DNA of 64,000 nt from Phycisphaerales bacterium (GTDB taxonomy: Bacteria; Planctomycetota; Phycisphaerae; UBA1845; UTPLA1), in NCBI GenBank assembly GCA_022360095.1, contig JAKSDK010001621.1, positions 62,001 to 126,000 of the forward strand, read 5' to 3'. The translations under genes and the position numbers were made by a program. Below the pieces are notes generated by a model, which did no database searches, was not told the origin of the DNA, and saw only the letters and a program-made list of their open reading frames with translations. Positions 54,504 to 61,488 of this stretch are shown piece by piece. Within the stretch, counting starts at the first letter, position 1; each line of letters starts with the position of its first letter.

Positions 54504-54529
54504 CATTAGCAGCGATAAGCTTATATAAA
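54500..54529 (+). promoter_or_regulatory. internal promoter within the pseudopilin operon
   Basis: CTGACA (54500-54505, 5/6), 18-nt spacer, TATAAA (54524-54529, 5/6), overlapping the gspH stop. The 218-nt stretch up to the gspI ATG also carries CCGATT-N5-AATCGG (54585-54601). Confidence 0.5.
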
Positions 54530-54747
54530 ATCATTTCTTACAATCTCCGGCCGGCCGCGGGGAACGCGTCTCGAAATCAAGAATCCGATTGCGACAATCG
54601 GCGGAATCAGGCGTAAAAGATCAAGGTACATTCGTTCTGTGGGGGGGACACGGTCTAACTCAACCTGGGCGAGGTCACGGTGGTCGTGCCATGTGTAATA
54701 AACTGTCAAATAAAAGATTAGGTGATCCAAGCAGCAACTCCGCATCC

Positions 54748-55512
54748 ATGACTTTGACGCGGTCAGCCCGTTGGGGGCGTTCTCGTCATCGACGAGGCGT
54801 CGCGCTCCTCGAAGTCGTGGTCTCGCTTGGAATCCTCCTTGTGGCCATGGGTGTGATCGGCATGACCTTCCGAAACGGACAGCACCATGTGGAACTGGCC
54901 GAGCGGATGACCCGCGGAATGCTGATGACCGAAAGGTTGCTCGTGGAGTTGGACACCAACATCCTCGACATGCAGGAACGAGAGCAGTCCGGGTGGTTCT
55001 ACGACGTCGAGCACGAAATTCATGAGACCGTCCCGGGCATGTCCTGGCGGGTTGAGATCAATCCCTCGGAGCGGATTCAGGGGATGCTCGAAGTAGATAT
55101 CTCCATCTATATGGGAGATCCCGACGACGAGGAGCAGCGTCAGAATATCCTGTTCACGCGGGTTTTCAGAGCGGAGCCGCAGGGGATCGATTTCGAGCGC
55201 GATTTCGGTCTCGACGAGGATCAGATTCAGCAATTGACCGACGCCATTCCCGGTGGAGAGCAGTTGTTCGATCCGAATAATTTTGATCCTCGGTCATTGG
55301 CCCAACTTGATCTCGATACGCTGGTCGAACTGCTGCCTACGCTGATTCAGGCATTCGGCGCCAACATCGCGCAAGGACAATTGGACCAGATCATTCAAGC
55401 GGTGGAGTCAGGCGATATCGGTGCCTTGCAGAACATGGCAGGGCAGATGGGAGGCGCAGGTGTAGGAATCGGTGGTTCGGGTGGCCGTTCAGGAGGAGGG
55501 GGCAGCCGGTGA
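54748..55512 (+). CDS. gspI: GspI-like minor pseudopilin
   Basis: 254 aa from the ATG at 54748, which gives a short basic leader; ATGs at 54691 and 54589 are possible. Prepilin site RRG/VALLEVVVSLGILLVAMGVI. After the helix comes a GspI-like region, then a ~110-residue extension rich in Asp, Gln and Leu, finishing in a Gly-rich tail (GGAGVGIGGSGG). Assignment to I rests on position and on the VALLEV start. The start is uncertain; no strong ribosome-binding site precedes it. Confidence 0.75.
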   Translation: MTLTRSARWGRSRHRRGVALLEVVVSLGILLVAMGVIGMTFRNGQHHVELAERMTRGMLMTERLLVELDTNILDMQEREQSGWFYDVEHEIHETVPGMSWRVEINPSERIQGMLEVDISIYMGDPDDEEQRQNILFTRVFRAEPQGIDFERDFGLDEDQIQQLTDAIPGGEQLFDPNNFDPRSLAQLDLDTLVELLPTLIQAFGANIAQGQLDQIIQAVESGDIGALQNMAGQMGGAGVGIGGSGGRSGGGGSR

Positions 55513-56426
55513 GCGCGCATCCAAGACGAAAAGTGATGCGACGGGGCCTGACGCTGCTCGAGTTGCTCCTGGCTTTGGGATTGATCGTTCTCGTCTCGGC
55601 CATGATGTTCTCATTTTATGACGTGATCATGCGGTCTCGAGAGCGCGGAAAAGAAGCGGTCAGCTCCGGTTATCTTGCGCGCACCATCGCCCATCAAATC
55701 GCCGAGGAAGTCCGCTCCGCGAACGGTTTCGTCACGTCGTTCGGGCCCGGCATCATTGGCTACGAACGACGCATCACCATTCAAACCGTGTCGAATCCGG
55801 ACAAGATCCTTTTTCGCCCTCGCCAGATCGAGGACCTGCCGCCGCCTGCGCAATTCGACGTTCGACAGGTGCAGTACTACCTCGCCTATGACGAGGAAGA
55901 GACCTATACGTATCCCGACGGTACCGAGGCCGATGAACCTCTGGGCCTCGTGCGCCGCGAGATGAAGACGCTGTTCCAGACCCCTGAAGTCCCTACGGGT
56001 ACGACGGACCCGGCCGCAATTCAACAGGACGATAGTAATCCGTTTGCACCAAAAGTTGATCTGGACCTCCTCGCGCCGGAAATCAGGTATTTACGGTTTC
56101 GCTATTTCGACGGCGTGGAATGGGTGGACGATTGGGTCATTGCGACGGAGCCGGAGGGCAGCCTCGGCAACTCATTGCCGCAGGCGGTCGAGATCACCGT
56201 GGGTTACATCGAGTTGTTGCCGCCGGAAGAAGAGGATGAGCAGGATGATGAAGAAAAGGAAGAAGGGGAATTCACGGATTCGGAACTAACGCCTTCGAGG
56301 CCGGAGCCGTATTCCCGAGAGACCTACACCGTGACCGTTCGGCTCCCGCAAGCGGATTCTTTTTTCGGATCGCGCATGATGCGGGCACAACGACATGGCC
56401 GCTCAAGCCAGCGAGGTGAGCCGTAG
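55509..56426 (+). CDS. gspJ: GspJ-like minor pseudopilin
   Basis: 305 aa, GTG start overlapping the gspI stop (GTGA), with GGAGG upstream. Prepilin site RRG/LTLLELLLALGLIVLVSAMMF. The periplasmic part has the GspJ order (helix, YLARTIAHQIAEEVRSAN, long beta region ending in PEIRYLRFRYFDGVEWVDDW). A very acidic stretch LLPPEEEDEQDDEEKEEGEF lies near residue 240. One of the tip subunits. Confidence 0.85.
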   Translation: MSAHPRRKVMRRGLTLLELLLALGLIVLVSAMMFSFYDVIMRSRERGKEAVSSGYLARTIAHQIAEEVRSANGFVTSFGPGIIGYERRITIQTVSNPDKILFRPRQIEDLPPPAQFDVRQVQYYLAYDEEETYTYPDGTEADEPLGLVRREMKTLFQTPEVPTGTTDPAAIQQDDSNPFAPKVDLDLLAPEIRYLRFRYFDGVEWVDDWVIATEPEGSLGNSLPQAVEITVGYIELLPPEEEDEQDDEEKEEGEFTDSELTPSRPEPYSRETYTVTVRLPQADSFFGSRMMRAQRHGRSSQRGEP

Positions 56427-56427
56427 T

Positions 56428-58128
56428 ATGTTTCCAATGAATCGTCAGTGTTTGCTTTTGCGTCCGGGGCCATGTTGTCAGCGAAGACGACGTGGTCTGA
56501 TTCTCGTGGTCGTTCTCATCATGATCGCGTTGCTGTCGTTGCTCGCCGCAAGCTACACGTTCATGGTCCGATCTCATCTCGACACGGTGCGGGAGAGAAT
56601 GCAACGCTTTCAAGTCCGAATGGCGGCCGAAGCGGGAATTCAGCATGCCGTGGTGACGCTGCGTACAACGCGTGGCGATGTCGATTCCTGGTTTGACAAT
56701 GAAGAAAGCTATCGAGGGAGCCTGGTCCTGGGCAAGGAAGGCGAAACAGAGCTGAATGTCAACCAGGAGCGTCCCGAGGCCCGAACCTATGACCCCACCG
56801 CAGTGCCCGCGGTTCGATACAGTCTGATACATCCGAACAACGATGAGCCGGACACGGTGCTGTACGGTTTTACGGACGAATCCGCGCGGCTGCACTTGAA
56901 TCAGGCGACCGACGCGCAACTTCTGCGCCTTTTTGAGATGGTGATTCCCGAAAGTACGGATTTCGATGTGGACGTCAACGTGCTGGTGGATTCGTTGCTT
57001 GATTGGCGATCGTCGGGCAATCAGCCGAGGCCCAATGGCGCGAAGAACGAATATTACCAAACGATGATTCCGCCCTATCGCTGTAAGTCAGCCCCGTTTT
57101 CCACGGTTGAGGAACTGTTGCTGGTGCGCGGCTTCACTGCTTGGGTGGTTTTTGGAGAGGACTATAACCGGAACGGTCTGCTCGACCCCAACGAGGACGA
57201 CGGAGATGAGTCGTTTCCGCCGGACAACAGCGACGGGCTACTCTTTCGCGGTGTCTCGGCTTATCTCACGCTTTGGTCGGAGGATGCCAACGTCTCCGGT
57301 GACAATCGCACGCGCATCAATCTGAACATGCAGGATCTCGAAAAGCTTCAGGAGAAGCTCGAGGAGGAGGAACTCGATAGCGACATTATCAGCTATATTA
57401 TCCAGGTTCGCTCCAGTGGAGTCATGTTTAACAGTGTTATGAACCTGGTTCCGGCGCCGCCTCCGCCTGAAGAAGAGGAAGGAGGAGGAGGAGGGCCTAC
57501 TTCGCAGCCGACAACACAGCCAACGGGGGGCGATCCGACATCTCAGCCTAATAACGAAAATCCTCAGGGTTCCGGAAGCGATTCGACCGATCAAGACGGT
57601 GAAAACGGTGGGTCCGAGAATCAGGGGACGGGCAGTGTGCCTGTGTACCAAAATCTGACTGCGGAAGAGCCGCCCGGTACCTATGACGACTTGCCCCTGA
57701 TCCTGGACCGGCTGACGACGAATCCGAGTCCCGTTTTTCAAGGTCTGATTAACGTCAGTACTGCGCCTCGGGAAGTACTTGCAATGATCACGGAACTGAC
57801 GGATGCAGAACTGGACTCCATTGTGATCGCCCGGCAGGAATTGCGCGGCGAGGATAAATCGTCACCGGCCTGGTTGCTGACGGAGGCTGGATTGAGTGAA
57901 ACGAAGTTTCGGCAGATTTTGGACAAGATCACCACGAAGTCGTCGGTGTATCGGATTGAATCGATCGGATACGCAGACAACATCGGTGTGGTCGAGCGCA
58001 TTATGAAGGTCATTCAGATGCGCGGTCCGATCCCGCAGGTGCTTTACTATCGCAATCTGAACGCTCTGGGCGCCGCGTATACGCCGCACGGTGATGAGCG
58101 GCGGGATCTAAGGAAACAATCAGGTTAA
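56428..58128 (+). CDS. gspK: GspK-like minor pseudopilin
   Basis: 566 aa from the ATG at 56428, one base after the gspJ stop; an ATG at 56395 would overlap gspJ. Prepilin site RRRG/LILVVVLIMIALLSLLAAS, lacking the usual Glu at +5, as is normal for GspK. It has the large GspK domain, with YTFMVRSHLDTVRERMQRF and a typical FTVEELLLVRGF-like block (here FSTVEELLLVRGFT) plus NVSTAPREVLAMI. A Pro/Gln/Ser-rich insert (57490-57650) interrupts it. GspK caps the pseudopilus tip. Confidence 0.88.
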   Translation: MFPMNRQCLLLRPGPCCQRRRRGLILVVVLIMIALLSLLAASYTFMVRSHLDTVRERMQRFQVRMAAEAGIQHAVVTLRTTRGDVDSWFDNEESYRGSLVLGKEGETELNVNQERPEARTYDPTAVPAVRYSLIHPNNDEPDTVLYGFTDESARLHLNQATDAQLLRLFEMVIPESTDFDVDVNVLVDSLLDWRSSGNQPRPNGAKNEYYQTMIPPYRCKSAPFSTVEELLLVRGFTAWVVFGEDYNRNGLLDPNEDDGDESFPPDNSDGLLFRGVSAYLTLWSEDANVSGDNRTRINLNMQDLEKLQEKLEEEELDSDIISYIIQVRSSGVMFNSVMNLVPAPPPPEEEEGGGGGPTSQPTTQPTGGDPTSQPNNENPQGSGSDSTDQDGENGGSENQGTGSVPVYQNLTAEEPPGTYDDLPLILDRLTTNPSPVFQGLINVSTAPREVLAMITELTDAELDSIVIARQELRGEDKSSPAWLLTEAGLSETKFRQILDKITTKSSVYRIESIGYADNIGVVERIMKVIQMRGPIPQVLYYRNLNALGAAYTPHGDERRDLRKQSG

Positions 58129-59807
58129 TGATGGCGATCGCGATTCGAAACAAGAAGTTACTCACGATCGATTGGGACAAGAAGGACCTGCGCCTGGCAA
58201 TGGTCCGTCCCAAGGCGAACGGCGTCGAATTGCTGAAGGCGGTCTCGGTGCCGATTCCTGCGGATGTGGTCGTGGATGATGCCGAATCGTTGGGGGCTTT
58301 TCTACGGGAAGCGATGCGGCAGTCTAACATCGGCGCCAAAAGTGCGATCATGAACATTCCGCGCGAGCAGGTCGTGCTGAACACTTTGAACCTGCCGCCG
58401 ACCCCGTCGGAGGAAATGCCGGCGCTTGTTCAGTTCCAGATCGTTAAAGAGCTGCCCTTTTCGGCGGATCAGGCCACCATCGATTTCGCATGTGGCGAGC
58501 ATGATGCCAAATCTGCCTGCACGGTTCTGGTGGCGGCGGTTCGCCACGAGGACATCGAGTTCTATCGCAAAATGGCCAAGGAGGCGGGACTGACGATCGA
58601 GCGCATCGGTCTACGGCCTTACGCCAATCTCCTGGCCGTACAGACCAACATGCCCGACATGCGCGACAAGTCGCTGCTCATCGTCGAAGTGGGGCCTCAG
58701 TTGACGGAGATCGACGTCGTGCAGACCGGCTCGCTGACGTTCAGCCGTGCCGCCTCCGCGCCCTTGCCGGATTTCAACAAGCAGTCGACGGAGAATATTA
58801 AAGACAGTCGCATTACCTCATCGCCCATTCAGAATCTCGAACCCGACGAATCCAGCCGTGAAGCCGTCAAGCAACTCATGGTCGACGTGATTCGTTCCTT
58901 CGAGGCGTATCGTGCGACGGCCCCTTCGGTGAGTATTGATCAGGTGGTTGTTTGCGGTGCCACCGGCATCGAGGCGGAATTGGCCGAGTCGTTGGCGGCT
59001 CGGTTTGCCGTGCGCGCACAGCTTTTTTCTCCGGATCGCGCATTGGATCTGACGCCTCAGCGCGCCAAGGAGTTACGCGGATTCAGCGCAGTGATCGGCC
59101 TGGCTTTGGGGCATGGTCAGGAAAAGCTCGAGACGTTTGATTTTCTTAATCCCAAGAAGCCGATCAGTAAGCGCACGCTTCGGATGAAGAAAGTCCCGAC
59201 GGCGATCCTGACGGCGGCTTTTCTCATCGGTGCAGGACTCACTTTTCACTTCAAGTTCGTAAAACCCGAAACGAACAAGCTCGAAAACCTGATGGGGAAA
59301 ATTCGGAAATACCAAAAACGCCAGAAGCCCATTAAAAAGTTCACAAATCAGGTCACGGCTCTGGAGAACTGGATCAACTCCGAGCAATACTGGCCGGAAG
59401 TCTTGGTCGCGTTGACACAGGCTTTCCCGCCCGAGAAGGAAGCGTATGTGACCCACTTGGATTTTGAGACGCGAGCCGAACGCAAGTCGACGAGACGCGT
59501 CAGCGAGGTCACGCTCAGGCTTCGTAACGAAAAATTAGGGGCGGTCAATCAACAGACCGAGTCGTTGAGGAACCACGGGTTCCTCAACGTCGTGCCGGGG
59601 GCCGACACGAAAAGTGAGGGGAACGATCATTATTCCTTCGATTCGAAGGTGGACGCGGATATTCCCAAGCGCCCCGAAATTGAAGAGGAGTTTCCCGGCA
59701 TTGAAGAAAAGACGAATGAGGACGACGACAAGTCCGGTGAAACGGCCGAGGTCGCCACGGAGTCGTCGGCTCGCGCCTCCGAGGACGAAGGGGGGACGCA
59801 GCGATGA
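58128..59807 (+). CDS. gspL: GspL-like PilM-PilN fusion
   Basis: 559 aa; ATG overlaps the gspK stop (TAATG). Residues ~10-340 are an actin-like PilM/GspL cytoplasmic domain (TIDWDKKDLRLAMV, NIPREQVVLNTLNLPP, FQIVKELPFS). A TM helix at ~355-375 and a periplasmic PilN/ferredoxin-like part follow, ending in a low-complexity acidic tail. The order equals GspL of classical systems but the sequence is nearer to PilM plus PilN. It recruits the secretion ATPase to the inner membrane. Confidence 0.85.
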   Translation: MMAIAIRNKKLLTIDWDKKDLRLAMVRPKANGVELLKAVSVPIPADVVVDDAESLGAFLREAMRQSNIGAKSAIMNIPREQVVLNTLNLPPTPSEEMPALVQFQIVKELPFSADQATIDFACGEHDAKSACTVLVAAVRHEDIEFYRKMAKEAGLTIERIGLRPYANLLAVQTNMPDMRDKSLLIVEVGPQLTEIDVVQTGSLTFSRAASAPLPDFNKQSTENIKDSRITSSPIQNLEPDESSREAVKQLMVDVIRSFEAYRATAPSVSIDQVVVCGATGIEAELAESLAARFAVRAQLFSPDRALDLTPQRAKELRGFSAVIGLALGHGQEKLETFDFLNPKKPISKRTLRMKKVPTAILTAAFLIGAGLTFHFKFVKPETNKLENLMGKIRKYQKRQKPIKKFTNQVTALENWINSEQYWPEVLVALTQAFPPEKEAYVTHLDFETRAERKSTRRVSEVTLRLRNEKLGAVNQQTESLRNHGFLNVVPGADTKSEGNDHYSFDSKVDADIPKRPEIEEEFPGIEEKTNEDDDKSGETAEVATESSARASEDEGGTQR

Positions 59808-61363
59808 ATGAACGTGAGCGAAAACTCGCGATCATTGTCGGCTCAGCCGTTGCCATGGCCATCGTATACTATGGCATCAACTTTCTGTTCATATCTCCTT
59901 TGACAGAGGCAAAAGAGCAATACGAGAGCAATCTAAAGAAGAAAAACGATCTGAAAAAACTGGTCGACAGTGAAAAGCCGCTCGCGGAAAAGTGGAAGAA
60001 ATATGCCGCCAGGACATTATCCGATGATGCCGTCAAGGCTCAGGATCTGTTCGGACAAGATTTGAAGCAGATCGCCAAACAGCATGGCTTCGAGGGGGCG
60101 AACTTCAAGAAGAAAAGCGGGTGGGGGAAGATCGGCAAAAAGACGGGAATTGTCACGGTCGGCCATCGCATCTCGACCACGGGTGAATATTCCAAGATCA
60201 TCGAGTTTCTCCGCGCCATTTACCAGACGCCCTATCTGTGCCAGATCACGAGTCTCAAGATCTCACCGCTACGCGCCAAGAACGGCAAAGGCCGGAATCG
60301 AGTCAAGGTGGAATTTACGGCGGAAACGCCGGTCTTGCCCAAGATCAAGCGCAAAGATATTCGCGAAGCATCCAAGGCGAAGATCATGCCTGAGGTCTCT
60401 GAGATCCCGATCCCACCGTTTCGCCGGGACCTTCAGCCGGATTCACATTTCCTGGTGCTCTCCGAACGCAACATCTTTCGAGCGTTCATGCCGCCGCCCC
60501 CCAATTACTTCACGATCGATAATCAGGACCTGAAGGGTGTCGGTGTCGATGTGCAGTTTTTCTGGGATGGCAAACCCGTTAAAGACAAACGCATGGTCGA
60601 GATCGCAGGCAAGAGTCAGAAACGCGTGTCGGGCAACGGAGATGTCGTCGAGATCTACGGGTCTTATGCAGACGGCAAGCCGTTCGGCCCGAAACGAATC
60701 GAGTTCGTGCCCAACAAAGATGCGCGTTACACCGTGGCGTCCCACACGCCCGAGCCGGCGGACACGGTCATCCTTGTCGTGAACAACCAGGATGAGCAGG
60801 ACATCTTCGTGGATGTTGTGATTACATCGAAAGACAACAAGAAGACCACACCGCCGCCGATGCTGATCAAGACCAAAAGCACAACGGAGCTCGGCGAGTG
60901 GAAAGCGACACAGGTCAAGGTGACCGCACGGTATAAGTCGGAGAAAGTCGCGGTGGAAAAGACGTTCAAGCCCAGCAAGTCCAAGCAAACGTTGCTGGTT
61001 CCGAAAGAGCCCGTTGAAATTGTGAAAGAGGACGGGCCTCCGCCGGCGCCCAAAGATCCCGATCCGGACGCCAAGTACACCGTGACCGGTGTTCTGACCT
61101 ATCAGGATCCGGAGACGTACGAATATGTTCAAGAAATGATCGCCACGAACGGCGAAGAGCGGAAAGTGATCAATCATAAGGATGAAGGAGCGGTTGATTC
61201 CGGAACGTTATTGGCCGTACATCCTTTGGGCGGCATCGTGAAGATGCCGAGCGGGAATTTTTACATTTATCCGTTGGGAAAAAGCTTCACGGAGCGCGTT
61301 CTGCTGAAGGTCCGCGACGAATCCGAATTGGCAACTGCAATCGATGAATGGACACGACAGTAA
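59804..61363 (+). CDS. gspM: GspM/PilO-like protein with PilP/GspC-like C-terminus
   Basis: 519 aa; ATG overlaps the gspL stop (ATGA). One TM (residues ~9-30), a coiled coil, then a PilO-like ferredoxin domain to ~185. Next a proline-rich linker and SERNIFRAF, a phrase typical of PilP/GspC proteins, and a central Lys-rich beta region of ~200 residues. The end (SGTLLAVHPLGGIVKMPSG...YIYPLGKSF) may be the secretin-binding part. The fusion would join the inner-membrane assembly to the secretin encoded next in one polypeptide. The C-terminal assignment is tentative. Confidence 0.72.
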   Translation: MNERERKLAIIVGSAVAMAIVYYGINFLFISPLTEAKEQYESNLKKKNDLKKLVDSEKPLAEKWKKYAARTLSDDAVKAQDLFGQDLKQIAKQHGFEGANFKKKSGWGKIGKKTGIVTVGHRISTTGEYSKIIEFLRAIYQTPYLCQITSLKISPLRAKNGKGRNRVKVEFTAETPVLPKIKRKDIREASKAKIMPEVSEIPIPPFRRDLQPDSHFLVLSERNIFRAFMPPPPNYFTIDNQDLKGVGVDVQFFWDGKPVKDKRMVEIAGKSQKRVSGNGDVVEIYGSYADGKPFGPKRIEFVPNKDARYTVASHTPEPADTVILVVNNQDEQDIFVDVVITSKDNKKTTPPPMLIKTKSTTELGEWKATQVKVTARYKSEKVAVEKTFKPSKSKQTLLVPKEPVEIVKEDGPPPAPKDPDPDAKYTVTGVLTYQDPETYEYVQEMIATNGEERKVINHKDEGAVDSGTLLAVHPLGGIVKMPSGNFYIYPLGKSFTERVLLKVRDESELATAIDEWTRQ

Positions 61364-61488
61364 AACATGGAGCAGAGGCGGAGAGCGATGACTGATGTAA
61401 GTCATTCCGCCCTTTGGGGCGATCATGACGACTGCGAGTGTCGGAATCAACTGTTGGCGCTCCGGAGTCGAATTGGGAGGCGACGACG

